Shown piece after piece: positions 19,428 to 27,733 of a stretch of DNA of 64,000 bases; the stretch's first letter is position 1, and each line of letters begins with the position of its first letter. The notes below the pieces were generated by a model that was not told the DNA's origin, did not search any database, and saw nothing but the letters and a program-made list of their open reading frames with translations. The stretch comes from Acinetobacter sp. GSS19. Its GTDB lineage: Bacteria > Pseudomonadota > Gammaproteobacteria > Pseudomonadales > Moraxellaceae. The stretch lies in the NCBI RefSeq assembly GCF_028621895.1, contig NZ_CP117520.1:2294001-2358000 (forward strand), written 5' to 3'. The position numbers were made by a program, and so were the translations under genes.

Positions 19428-19868
19428 ATGCGAGCCTTATTACAACGCGTCCTCGAAGCCAAAGTGGTAGTGGACGATGAAATCACTGGAGAAATCGGCC
19501 CGGGTCTGCTGGTCTTTTTAGGTTTGGGGAAAGAGGATACCCTCGAGAAGGGCCAAAAACTGCTGGATAAAATCCTGAAGTACCGCTGCTTTGACGATGA
19601 ACAGGGCAAAATGGGCTGGAATGTGGCTCAGGCGGGGGGTGGTCTGCTGCTGGTTTCCCAGTTCACCTTGATGGCACAAACGCAAAAAGGCTTGCGTCCA
19701 GATTTTGGCCCAGCTATGGCACCGGTACAGGCTCAAGCCCTCTATGATGCGCTCGTGGCCTATGCGCAATCACAGTTTTCCAATGTACAGACCGGCATTT
19801 TTGCAGCGGACATGAAAGTACATTTGATCAATGATGGACCGGTCACGTTTAATCTGGAAGTGGAATAA
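19428..19868 (+). CDS. dtd: D-aminoacyl-tRNA deacylase
   Basis: Dtd removes D-amino acids mis-attached to tRNA. The 146-residue protein has the family N-terminus MRALLQRV, SQFTLMAQT near residue 81 and the cross-subunit Gly-cis-Pro motif in NDGPVTFNLE at the C-terminus. Full length. It is followed by a bidirectional terminator shared with the SCP2 gene. Confidence 0.95.
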   Translation: MRALLQRVLEAKVVVDDEITGEIGPGLLVFLGLGKEDTLEKGQKLLDKILKYRCFDDEQGKMGWNVAQAGGGLLLVSQFTLMAQTQKGLRPDFGPAMAPVQAQALYDALVAYAQSQFSNVQTGIFAADMKVHLINDGPVTFNLEVE

Positions 19869-19900
19869 TCCGTACTAATCACGACCAGCTTATCGCCATA

Positions 19901-19929
19901 AAAAAACCTCCAACGCTGGAGGCTTTTTT
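19901..19929. terminator. Bidirectional rho-independent terminator
   Basis: CCTCCA and TGGAGG form a stem with loop ACGC, flanked by A and T runs, between convergent dtd and the SCP2-domain gene. Confidence 0.9.
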
Positions 19930-19939
19930 ATTGTGTCAT

Positions 19940-20419
19940 TTAATGTCCAGTTTTGGCCTTAATCAGACGGCGGACTTTGGTTACTTTTTCTTTTACTGGC
20001 GCAGGTAATTTCGGTGGAATCAGTTTAGCGACCTTGTTAAACCAAACCAGCAAACTGAAGTCACCTTCCATTTTAATACTGCCGTTCTGCATACCGGTCA
20101 TGAAGGCACTTGGATCACCTTTTAACAACGTTTTCACACCCTGCTCACTGTCAGCAAACTGCAGCGTAAAATCAGCAGGCTCAGCGGCACCTGCGACTGT
20201 TTCAATATGTCCATGGTTGACCAGAATTTGACGTGCCATACCCTGTTCAGTCCCGATTTGGATACGGAACTGGCGGTCGTGGGTCAATTCCATAAATTTG
20301 GCACTGGTGCGTGACAGCTGTTTCATGCGCAATACCAAGCCCATCAAGACTAAATCAAGCGGATCAGTACTGACATCAACCAGTGGCAATTTCACGACAG
20401 GAATCGAAGAAAGTTTCAT
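19940..20419 (-). CDS. SCP2 sterol-binding-domain protein
   Basis: This 159-residue single-domain protein resembles the SCP2 lipid-carrier fold (as in UbiJ/UbiT-like and YhbT-type proteins). Visible segments include FRIQIGTEQGMARQILVNHGHIETVAGAAEPADFTLQFADSEQGVKTLLKGDPSAFMTGMQNGSIKMEGD, which follow the SCP2 pattern of a beta-sheet over helices with the G(S/D)-KMEGD strand. A basic tail follows. The ATG at 20419 is preferred over an in-frame TTG at 20428. It may bind a hydrophobic ligand; the partner is unknown. Confidence 0.75.
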   Translation of the reverse strand: MKLSSIPVVKLPLVDVSTDPLDLVLMGLVLRMKQLSRTSAKFMELTHDRQFRIQIGTEQGMARQILVNHGHIETVAGAAEPADFTLQFADSEQGVKTLLKGDPSAFMTGMQNGSIKMEGDFSLLVWFNKVAKLIPPKLPAPVKEKVTKVRRLIKAKTGH

Positions 20420-20521
20420 GACATTCAAGCCTATTGTAATTCTAAAAACATGGACGTCATCATCCTAACATAAGTTGTTATTTGTAAAGTATGGCTTTGT
20501 AAGGATATTCAACTATTGTAA

Positions 20522-20549
20522 AAAAAGCGCTCTGTACAGAACGCTTTTT
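20522..20549 (-). terminator. Rho-independent terminator for the small membrane protein gene
   Basis: The arms AAAAAGCG and CGCTTTTT enclose a TCTGTACAGA palindrome and a T-run follows on the minus strand, just after the stop at 20570. Confidence 0.8.
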
Positions 20550-20569
20550 ATCAAAACTGTTGATCGCGA

Positions 20570-20905
20570 TTAACGACTAGAGCATTGAGGCTGATCATCC
20601 TCATAAACCGGCGTATGTTCAATATACTGCCGATTGGCCTGCGCCTGACGTGCACGGCGGTCTTCACGTAACAGAACCAGAGTGACCGCAACCATCGCCA
20701 ACATGAATGCGCTTAAATAACTGTAAGTCAACGGTAAATCGAACACGTTCTGCACCCCGAACCGTACCATTTCCAGACTTCCCCAAAACAGCATACCTGC
20801 CAGCATAAAGCCTAACCAGTGACGATACGGCGAAAAGAAAACAGCCGTGAATGCTGTCAGGATGAAAACCAGCCCGATCATGGTCGCAAAATTCGCTGTT
20901 ACCAT
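20570..20905 (-). CDS. Small integral membrane protein of unknown function
   Basis: The protein has 111 residues with three hydrophobic helices (about 6-25, 28-46 and 60-78) and a charged, hydrophilic C-terminal tail of about 30 residues containing an RREDRRARQ-like basic patch and several acidic residues. I do not recognise a family. An ideal GGAGG site 6 bases before the ATG and its own terminator show it is a real, separately transcribed gene. Confidence 0.75.
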   Translation of the reverse strand: MVTANFATMIGLVFILTAFTAVFFSPYRHWLGFMLAGMLFWGSLEMVRFGVQNVFDLPLTYSYLSAFMLAMVAVTLVLLREDRRARQAQANRQYIEHTPVYEDDQPQCSSR

Positions 20906-21156
20906 AAAAAACCTCCGTCTCGGATGAATGCTGGGTGTGTCACCGCACTTTCATCGTCGCTCAAATTTCAGTTTAAATCCGTCTATTTGCATCTATTCAA
21001 CTACTTCTGCAGTGCATTATGGAGTGTTTTTTTGAGAAAAAAAGTCCTGTTTTTTTGTTAAGCGACATCTCTTGTCGCCACATTCTTTTGTCATTACATT
21101 TCTAGCGTTAACTCTTTTCCCTACAACTTAGGCAGCATCAAATGTGCCGCGTCATT

Positions 21157-21180
21157 ACAAAAAAATCAGCATTTTTTTGT
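21157..21180. repeat. A/T-rich inverted repeat
   Basis: The arms ACAAAAAAA and TTTTTTTGT enclose TCAGCA. The core AAAAATCAGCA also occurs in the hairpin at 17966-18003. Function unknown. Confidence 0.45.
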
Positions 21181-21270
21181 GCCTAGCCCATATTTTTTTC
21201 GTTGAATTTAATTGCTGATTTTATGCGCACTTCATTCCATAGAGGGATCACAATGAATTGAAATAGAAAT

Positions 21271-21294
21271 AAAAACGCGGCCGATCCGACCGCG
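21271..21294 (-). terminator. serB terminator
   Basis: On the minus strand CGCGGTC pairs with GGCCGCG (one G-U pair) and five T follow. It lies 24 bases after the serB stop. Confidence 0.8.
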
Positions 21295-21317
21295 TAAATT
21301 TAATAAATTAACAAGGC

Positions 21318-22538
21318 TTAGGCACGATTCAGATCTTTATCATGCATGCCTAGCAAGTATAGGATCCCATCCAGACCTACGCTAGAGATGGCCTGGTTCG
21401 CATTCTGACGAACCAAAGGTTTGGCACGGTAAGCAACGCCCAAACCGGCAATAGAGAGCATCGGCAAATCATTGGCGCCGTCCCCCACAGCCATCGCCTG
21501 TTCCAGTGAAATCCCCATTTTATCGGCCAGTTCACGCAGCAACAGCGCCTTGCGTGCGCCATCCACAATGGCGCCTTTGACTTCACCAGTCACACGACCA
21601 TCCTGTACATCCAGAATATTCGCGTGTACTTCATCAATACCCAGTTTCTCTTGCAAATATTCTGCAAAATACTGGAATCCTCCGGAAAGAATTGCCGTTT
21701 TATAGCCCAAAGCCTTCAGGGTCGAAATCAGGCGCTCAGCTCCTTCAGTCACGGTCAAACGCTCGGCAATTTTTGGCAAAACCGAAGCATCCAATCCTTT
21801 CAACAAGGCAACACGGGCACGGAAACTTTGCTGGAAGTCCAGCTCACCCTGCATGGCACGTTCAGTAATTTCGGCCACCTGTGCACCGACACCGGCTTCA
21901 AGTGCCAACTCATCAATCACTTCCTGTTCGATCAGGGTCGAGTCCATATCAAAGCAGACTAAACGGCGATTACGGCGATAAGCGTTATCTTCCTGAACCG
22001 CAACATCTATATTCAGTTCATTGGTAAGACTCAGGCAGGCTTCACGCATCGCTTGGGCATCAAACATCTGACCACTCAGGCCAAACTGCACACAGGCACG
22101 ACGCGGTGCCGTCGAATCCTGATCACGTGCCAAACGGCCGGATAATCGGGTTACGGTTTCAATATTGAAGCCCTGGTTAGACACGATTTTGGTTACGGCT
22201 TGTAAATGTTCGGCAGTCAGTTCTGGCGCAAGTGCTGTCACGATATAGCGCGTACGTCCGCCTTCACTGACCCATTGATCGTATTCTGTGCTTGAGATCG
22301 GTTTAAAGCGCACTGTTAAGCCAATATCATGTGCTAAAATCAAAATTTCTTTCATTGCTAGCGCTGTAGCGGTCTGATCGTCCGAAGCCACCACGATGCC
22401 CAAGGTGAGCTGGTTATGGATCACCGCTTGGCCAACGTCTAGAATTTGTAAGGAATGGGCGGACAACACCTGCATTAATCGAGTAAACTGATTAGGTTGG
22501 TCGGGTCCTAAAAAAGATATAAGAATGATTTCTCGCAT
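21318..22538 (-). CDS. serB: Phosphoserine phosphatase
   Basis: SerB makes serine from phosphoserine. The ATG at 22538 gives a 406-residue protein that begins MREIILISFLGPDQPN, an ACT-like regulatory region that spans roughly the first 180 residues. The HAD phosphatase follows: nucleophile Asp197 and Asp199 in FDMDSTLIEQE, SGGF near 285 and GDGANDLPM near 355. An in-frame TTG at 22586 would add 16 residues unlike the family. The two-ACT length matches Pseudomonas-type SerB. It is divergent from a YtjB-like gene, as in E. coli, with overlapping promoters. Confidence 0.95.
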   Translation of the reverse strand: MREIILISFLGPDQPNQFTRLMQVLSAHSLQILDVGQAVIHNQLTLGIVVASDDQTATALAMKEILILAHDIGLTVRFKPISSTEYDQWVSEGGRTRYIVTALAPELTAEHLQAVTKIVSNQGFNIETVTRLSGRLARDQDSTAPRRACVQFGLSGQMFDAQAMREACLSLTNELNIDVAVQEDNAYRRNRRLVCFDMDSTLIEQEVIDELALEAGVGAQVAEITERAMQGELDFQQSFRARVALLKGLDASVLPKIAERLTVTEGAERLISTLKALGYKTAILSGGFQYFAEYLQEKLGIDEVHANILDVQDGRVTGEVKGAIVDGARKALLLRELADKMGISLEQAMAVGDGANDLPMLSIAGLGVAYRAKPLVRQNANQAISSVGLDGILYLLGMHDKDLNRA

Positions 22539-22597
22539 GAATTGACTCGGGTCTGAGCTACAACTATTGTAAGAATCATAATCCAAATTGAATATAA

Positions 22598-23899
22598 TTG
22601 CCTTGGAAGTTTACGTTGAATGCGCCTAGACAAGGGCTATTTGCTAGCCTACTGATTGTAAGTTTTGCATTGCATACCTTTTTATTGGTGATTGCTAACA
22701 CGCATCAGTCCAATGAAAACCGTGCGAGTCAGGGTCAGCTCATGACCACACAACTGGTTACGGACAGTCTGTCAGAACTCGAACCTGCCAATACGGTTTC
22801 ACTGGCGCTGTTGGCCAATCGTTATGCGACCAACCCTTCAGTCGCTTCGATTCGCATTTTAAATGCACAAGGTCAGGTCTTGGCGACTTCGGGTATGGCT
22901 AAAACCCGTAATGGCGAAACTTTTGTACGTGAAGCCCTGCAAAATGAAAAGAAAGTAGGCCGTATTGAAATCACACTCATCCAGCCAAGTATTGGAGAAA
23001 TCCTGCGTACTCAATGGATTGCGATTCTCGTTTCTTTCCTGATTCACGGTCTGTTATGGCTGGCCTATCGTCTGATTGCCCGCCCAAGCCGTAGCGAATA
23101 TCTAGCACGCATCAACAATGAAGCCCGCCTTAAGCATGAAATCCAGCAACTGACCCAAGCCCTGGAACAAGAAAAATACCACGCCACTGTGCAAATCAGC
23201 CAAGTACAGGCTGTCTCCAAGAAACCGCTAGAATCTCAGCCTTCGGCCAAACCCGCAGCAGAACTGAGCAACGAGCATTTGGCACTGAATATCCAGTTCT
23301 ATGATCCTAAGCAGTTACTCGAATCGGTGAGTCAATCAATTTCTGAACCGTATTTTAATCTGTGCCAGATTTTCCTAAACAAAAGTATTGAACTTTCGGC
23401 ACAACATTATCATCTGAATTCTCAGGATTTTCAGATCGTCAACGCCTTTAGTTCAAACGGTGCGAATGTCACTGTAAATGCAACACAGCCACAGGCAACT
23501 GAATGTCTGGTCATGATCGGGGCCTTGTTCCAGCTTCTGGCTGAGGTACTGTATAAACGCTACCGTGAAGAAAAACGTTTTGTGTTACAAACCCGCTGTG
23601 CGATCGCAACCGCTGTAGAGTCCATGCAACTGGATGCAGTACAAGCGGCAGAGCGTTTAACGGGACATTTGGTTGCTAAAGAAAGTGCACTCTACCTGAC
23701 TAATGCACAATTAAAAGAAATCAGTGAATGTTACCAGCTGGTGGCAATGCCAAATCCAACCAATGTACTCACACGTCATGCCTTCATGATCAATGGGATG
23801 AATAACGAGTGTGCCGAGCATGTACAGCACTTACGTACCGAAATTTTAAAAGGTAAGAAACAGGCACTGGAACAAAACAGTTTACTTTCAGCCAGCTAA
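22598..23899 (+). CDS. AhpA/YtjB-like membrane protein
   Basis: The protein has up to 433 residues, a membrane helix near 15-33, a periplasmic segment of about 100 residues (VASIRILNAQGQVLATSG, like a small sensor fold) and a second helix near 140-160, then a cytoplasmic part with a coiled coil (ARLKHEIQQLTQALEQEK). The layout and its place divergent from serB match E. coli YtjB/Smp, a family of unknown function. No ATG fits the start: TTG at 22598 or, with GGAAG 6 bases upstream, TTG at 22616 are the candidates. The gene ends at a long terminator hairpin. Confidence 0.75.
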   Translation: MPWKFTLNAPRQGLFASLLIVSFALHTFLLVIANTHQSNENRASQGQLMTTQLVTDSLSELEPANTVSLALLANRYATNPSVASIRILNAQGQVLATSGMAKTRNGETFVREALQNEKKVGRIEITLIQPSIGEILRTQWIAILVSFLIHGLLWLAYRLIARPSRSEYLARINNEARLKHEIQQLTQALEQEKYHATVQISQVQAVSKKPLESQPSAKPAAELSNEHLALNIQFYDPKQLLESVSQSISEPYFNLCQIFLNKSIELSAQHYHLNSQDFQIVNAFSSNGANVTVNATQPQATECLVMIGALFQLLAEVLYKRYREEKRFVLQTRCAIATAVESMQLDAVQAAERLTGHLVAKESALYLTNAQLKEISECYQLVAMPNPTNVLTRHAFMINGMNNECAEHVQHLRTEILKGKKQALEQNSLLSAS

Positions 23900-24210
23900 T
23901 CCCCTGTTTTTTTTTAAAAAATTACCCGTACATGCAATGACTGATCACGGGTAATTTTTTAGCTCTCCGCTACTCAAGGGATACCTTTCAGGCATAAATT
24001 TCGCAGAAATTCTGCTAAACAGTTGCGCAATTCCTCAACAAAAACAGTTCATTTCTAACGCCCTCCCCCTTTGCAAAGCACCGCACAGCTAGGTATAACA
24101 TGCATAGGCTAAGGATGTGATAAGCATAGGCAAATATCGTGAAAACGCGGTAGACTATGCCACAGTAAATGCAATAGAGATTGCTTAGACAGCAAAGAAG
24201 GTGAAGCTTG
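23900..24210. other. Intergenic region upstream of ribBX
   Basis: It holds a terminator at 23916-23960 and the promoter of the rib operon. I looked for the conserved FMN riboswitch segments and found none, so the copy here is not obviously FMN-controlled. A small palindrome (GCAGAA, A, TTCTGC) lies at 24002-24014. Confidence 0.5.
23916..23960 (+). terminator. Rho-independent terminator after the YtjB-like gene
   Basis: Fourteen-base arms (AAAAAATTACCCGT and its complement) enclose a 17-base loop, ending in a T-run. Confidence 0.8.
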
Positions 24211-25326
24211 ATGTCGCTCAATACAGTTGAAGAGCTGGTCGCAGATATCCGCGCAGGCAAAATGGTCATCCTGATGGATGATGAAGACCGCGAAAATGAA
24301 GGGGATCTGGTCATCGCCGCAACCCACGTGCGCCCGGAAGACATCAATTTCATGATCACGCATGCCCGTGGTCTGGTCTGCCTAACCTTAAGCAAAGAGC
24401 GTTGCCAGCAACTTAACCTGCCACTGATGGTTGACCAGAATGGCGCGCAGCATGGCACCAACTTTACCCTGTCCATTGAAGCTGCCGATGGCATTACTAC
24501 TGGTATTTCAGCTGCTGAACGTGCGCATACCATCCGCACTGCAGTGGCTGCACATGCCAAACCGGCCGATATTGTGCAGCCGGGACATATTTTCCCATTG
24601 ATGGCGCAACCGGGTGGTGTATTACACCGTGCCGGTCATACCGAAGCCGGCTGTGATTTATCGCGTTTGGCGGGTCTGGAACCTGCATCCGTGATCTGTG
24701 AAATCATCAAGGAAGACGGCAGCATGGCGCGCCGTCCGGATCTGGAAATTTTTGCAGAAAAACATGGGCTGAAAATCGGGACAATTGCTGATCTCATCCA
24801 TTACCGCATGACCAATGAACAAACGGTCGAACATCTAGACAGCCAAAGCATCGACACTGAGTACGGTACGTTCCAGTTACACCGTTACCGTGAACTGGGC
24901 AATCCGGATATTCATATCGCTCTGGTTAAAGGTGACCCAAGCCAAGGCACCACCACTGTACGCGTACATGGTTTTAACCCGACACGCGACTTGCTGAAAC
25001 TGAACAAAGCAGATGGCCAACCGGCGTGGAATCTAGATCGTGCCTTGAGCACCATCGCGCAAAGTGAACGTGGTGTTCTGGTCTGGATTGGCCAAAACCA
25101 GTTACCAGATCTGGGGCCGGCACTAGAAGCCTTAACCAAACCAAAACATGTCAAATCCAATGCAGCCTTGTCCCAGCAATACCAGACCATTGGTGTCGGG
25201 GCACAAATCCTGCGTGATCTGGGCGTAGAAAAAATGCGTCTGCTCAGTTCACCACTGCGCTTTAATGCACTGTCTGGTTTTAATCTGGAAGTGGTGGAAT
25301 ATGTCACTCCAGAGCAAACTATCTAA
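24211..25326 (+). CDS. ribB: 3,4-dihydroxy-2-butanone-4-phosphate synthase with degenerate GTP cyclohydrolase II domain
   Basis: The N-terminal 200 residues are a complete RibB domain (DDEDRENEGDLV near 25, GVLHRAGHTEAGCDL near 135) that makes the four-carbon riboflavin precursor from ribulose 5-phosphate. The C-terminal 165 residues resemble RibA, but the zinc-binding segment (normally C-x2-GDVFG-x-C-x-C) reads RVHGFNPTRDLLKL with no cysteine, so GTP cyclohydrolase activity is not expected. This is the RibBX layout described for proteobacteria with a separate ribA. The start is ATG at 24211; an in-frame TTG lies just before it. First gene of the ribBX-ribH-nusB-thiL-pgpA run. Confidence 0.93.
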   Translation: MSLNTVEELVADIRAGKMVILMDDEDRENEGDLVIAATHVRPEDINFMITHARGLVCLTLSKERCQQLNLPLMVDQNGAQHGTNFTLSIEAADGITTGISAAERAHTIRTAVAAHAKPADIVQPGHIFPLMAQPGGVLHRAGHTEAGCDLSRLAGLEPASVICEIIKEDGSMARRPDLEIFAEKHGLKIGTIADLIHYRMTNEQTVEHLDSQSIDTEYGTFQLHRYRELGNPDIHIALVKGDPSQGTTTVRVHGFNPTRDLLKLNKADGQPAWNLDRALSTIAQSERGVLVWIGQNQLPDLGPALEALTKPKHVKSNAALSQQYQTIGVGAQILRDLGVEKMRLLSSPLRFNALSGFNLEVVEYVTPEQTI

Positions 25327-25353
25327 CTCACATTGAATCAATAGAGGTTACTT

Positions 25354-25824
25354 ATGGCAATTCGCCGTATTGAAGGTTTATTACATCTCGCGAGCGAAGG
25401 CCGTTACGCGATCTTGGTGGGCCGTTTTAACAGTTTCGTGGTGGAACACCTGCTTGACGGTGCAATTGATACGTTAAAACGTCATGGTGTGGCTGAAGAA
25501 AACATTACCGTGATCCATGCACCGGGTGCATGGGAACTACCGGTTGTGGCGAAGAAACTTGCTGCATCAAATGGTTTTGATGCAATTATTGCCCTTGGTG
25601 CCGTGATTCGTGGCAGCACACCGCACTTTGACTTTGTAGCAGGTGAATGTGCCAAAGGCCTAGGTGTCGTAGGCTTAGACACTGGTCTGCCAGTGATCAA
25701 TGGCGTATTGACCACTGATAGCATTGAACAGGCGATTGAACGTTCAGGCACAAAAGCGGGCAACAAAGGCAGTGAAGCTGCATTGACTGCAATCGAAATG
25801 GTTAACTTGTTAAAGGCGATTTAA
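25354..25824 (+). CDS. ribH: 6,7-dimethyl-8-ribityllumazine synthase
   Basis: RibH condenses the RibB product with the pyrimidine precursor to give lumazine. The 156-residue protein has [15 protein letters not shown] near 23, the [13 protein letters not shown] segment near 55, and [22 protein letters not shown] near 82 with the catalytic His (HFD). The start has GAGG upstream. It lies 27 bases after ribBX and 3 bases before nusB. Confidence 0.96.
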   Translation: MAIRRIEGLLHLASEGRYAILVGRFNSFVVEHLLDGAIDTLKRHGVAEENITVIHAPGAWELPVVAKKLAASNGFDAIIALGAVIRGSTPHFDFVAGECAKGLGVVGLDTGLPVINGVLTTDSIEQAIERSGTKAGNKGSEAALTAIEMVNLLKAI

Positions 25825-25827
25825 AGC

Positions 25828-26280
25828 ATGTCGCAAACACTCCAAGCAACTTATGCAGCGAAACGCAAAGCACGCCGTTTTGCTGTACAAGGGATTTACG
25901 AATGGCAAATGAGCCACAACCCGGTGCATGAAATTGAAGCACGTACCCGTGTCGAAAATGCCATGCATAAAGTGGACCTCGGCTATTACCATGAATTGCT
26001 GACTCAGGTCGTGGCTGATCATGCAGCATTAGATGCCCTGCTGATTCCGGTCCTGGATCGTGAACTTAGTGCACTTGATGGTGTCGAACTCGCGACCCTG
26101 CGTTTAGGTGCTTACGAATTACGTAATCACCTGGAAATTCCTTACCGCGTAGTACTCGATGAAGCCATTGAGCTGGCAAAACACTTCGGTGGCGCAGACA
26201 GCCATAAATACATCAATGGTGTATTAGACCGTTTAGCCAACAGCTTGCGTGCTGCTGAAAAACAGCAAACTGCTAAATAA
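25828..26280 (+). CDS. nusB: Transcription antitermination factor NusB
   Basis: NusB, with NusE (S10), binds boxA of rRNA operons. The protein has 150 residues. The N-terminal [17 protein letters not shown] helix binds RNA and the C-terminal RLGAYELRN and [27 protein letters not shown] are family signatures. The ribH-nusB order is common in proteobacteria. It is followed by thiL after 9 bases. Confidence 0.96.
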   Translation: MSQTLQATYAAKRKARRFAVQGIYEWQMSHNPVHEIEARTRVENAMHKVDLGYYHELLTQVVADHAALDALLIPVLDRELSALDGVELATLRLGAYELRNHLEIPYRVVLDEAIELAKHFGGADSHKYINGVLDRLANSLRAAEKQQTAK

Positions 26281-26289
26281 TGAGCAGCC

Positions 26290-27207
26290 ATGGCTGAGTT
26301 TTCCGTTATTGATCAATACTTTCATCGGCCGGCGTCTACGTCGGTCGATTTAGGTGTGGGTGATGATTCAGCCGTACTAACCCCACCTGTGGGCCAGCAG
26401 CTGGTCATCTGTACTGATACGCTGGTGGCGGGACGCCATTTTCCGCTCGACACCGCAGCCCATGCCATTGGCTGGAAAAGTGTGGCGGTCAATCTCTCTG
26501 ATCTTGCTGCGATGGGTGCAACTCCACATAGTATTCTGCTGGCTTTGAGCCTCCCGACTGTGAACCATGACTGGTTAGCTGGATTTAGTCAGGGACTATT
26601 TGATTGCTGCAATCAATTTGGCGTGAGTTTAATTGGTGGTGATACCACACAAAGCCCGCAGCTCACGATCAGTGTCACGGCACTGGGTTGGGTAGAACAC
26701 GGTAAAGCAGTGACTCGCAGCGGTGCACAGGTGGGTGATTATGTCGTGGTGAGTGGTCAAATCGGTGATGCCGCTTTTGGCTTGCAGCATTTAGCGCATC
26801 CGTTACGTAACCGTCTGGATTATCCAACGCCACGTTGCCAGCTCGGGCAGCAACTGAAAGGTTTGGCTTCCAGTATGATTGATATCTCGGACGGCTTGGC
26901 CCAAGATTTGGGACATATTTTAACAGCGTCCGGTGTCGGGGCTCGGCTGGAACTCAGCCAACTGCCGAGAAATCCCGCATTCAGTGAGTTAGCACTCGAA
27001 CAACAATATCAATACATATTGGCGGGTGGTGATGACTATGAGTTATGTTTTACAATCAGCGCGCAAAATTATCAAAAACTTGTGCAACAAGAACTCAATG
27101 TCATGACAACAATTATCGGCACCATTACACAAGAGTCCGGCCTTACATTTACGCAAGATGGCAAAGATCATCAGTTGCATTATCAAGGGTATCAACACTT
27201 TGCCTAA
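26290..27207 (+). CDS. thiL: Thiamine-monophosphate kinase
   Basis: ThiL phosphorylates thiamine monophosphate to the diphosphate cofactor. The 305-residue protein of the AIR-synthase/PurM fold has the family start AEFSVIDQYF, GVGDDSAVL near 24, NLSDLAAMGA near 75, LIGGDTTQS near 120 and DISDGLAQDLGHI near 198. The 3' end overlaps the start region of pgpA. Confidence 0.96.
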   Translation: MAEFSVIDQYFHRPASTSVDLGVGDDSAVLTPPVGQQLVICTDTLVAGRHFPLDTAAHAIGWKSVAVNLSDLAAMGATPHSILLALSLPTVNHDWLAGFSQGLFDCCNQFGVSLIGGDTTQSPQLTISVTALGWVEHGKAVTRSGAQVGDYVVVSGQIGDAAFGLQHLAHPLRNRLDYPTPRCQLGQQLKGLASSMIDISDGLAQDLGHILTASGVGARLELSQLPRNPAFSELALEQQYQYILAGGDDYELCFTISAQNYQKLVQQELNVMTTIIGTITQESGLTFTQDGKDHQLHYQGYQHFA

Positions 27208-27712
27208 GTCCCCCATCGCCTTTCAACATATGTCTTGGCTCAACCGCTGTATCGTCTTTTGTGGCGTGGGTTTCGGTTCGGGACTGGTACCGAAAGCACC
27301 CGGCACCTTCGGTTCTGCCTTTGCGCTGCTGTTTATTCCGGGTTGGCTGGCAGTCGGCTTTATCCCAAGCTTGATCATCATGCTTCTGATGTCCGTAATT
27401 GGCATTTATATTTGTGGTCAAACCGCCAAAGTCATGGGTGTTCATGATGATGGTCGTATTGTCTGGGATGAGTTTGCCGGGCAATCTATCAGCTTTCTCC
27501 CGCTAATTTATCTGGGACAAATCAACTTTTGGTGGCTAATTGCAGGTTTCGCCTTGTTCCGCCTGTTTGACATCTGGAAACCTTGGCCAATCTGGATGAT
27601 TGACCGCCAGGTTGCCGGTGGTTTGGGCATTATGCTGGATGATATTATTGCCGGCATTTGGGCAGCGCTGTGTATTGGCGTTTTATTGTATCTATATTTC
27701 TCGATGGCTTAG
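27200..27712 (+). CDS. pgpA: Phosphatidylglycerophosphatase A
   Basis: PgpA removes phosphate from phosphatidylglycerophosphate at the inner membrane. Family marks are GFGSGLVPKAPGTFGS near residue 25, the metal-binding DEFAGQ (part of VWDEFAGQS) and DDIIAG near the end, with four hydrophobic helices. The start is uncertain: TTG at 27200 has AAGGGT 8 bases upstream and overlaps the thiL stop by 8 bases; ATG at 27158 and ATG at 27230 are in frame. The thiL-pgpA pair is conserved in gammaproteobacteria. Confidence 0.93.
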   Translation: MPKSPIAFQHMSWLNRCIVFCGVGFGSGLVPKAPGTFGSAFALLFIPGWLAVGFIPSLIIMLLMSVIGIYICGQTAKVMGVHDDGRIVWDEFAGQSISFLPLIYLGQINFWWLIAGFALFRLFDIWKPWPIWMIDRQVAGGLGIMLDDIIAGIWAALCIGVLLYLYFSMA

Positions 27713-27733
27713 CCAGTTTCATTAGGGTCACAC

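Larger units (their letters stand above)
20906..21317. other. Intergenic region upstream of the small membrane protein gene
   Basis: It holds the serB terminator (21271-21294), an A/T-stem hairpin at 21157-21180 (ACAAAAAAA, loop TCAGCA, TTTTTTTGT) and presumably the promoter of the downstream minus-strand gene. No coding frame was supported. Confidence 0.45.

Noticed and set aside
23961..24210. FMN riboswitch upstream of ribBX
   Set aside because: The conserved purine-rich segments of the RFN element are not present in the leader.
24015..24560. Long minus-strand frame opposite the ribBX start
   Set aside because: Shadow of the strongly coding ribBX frame; no family pattern and no ribosome-binding site.
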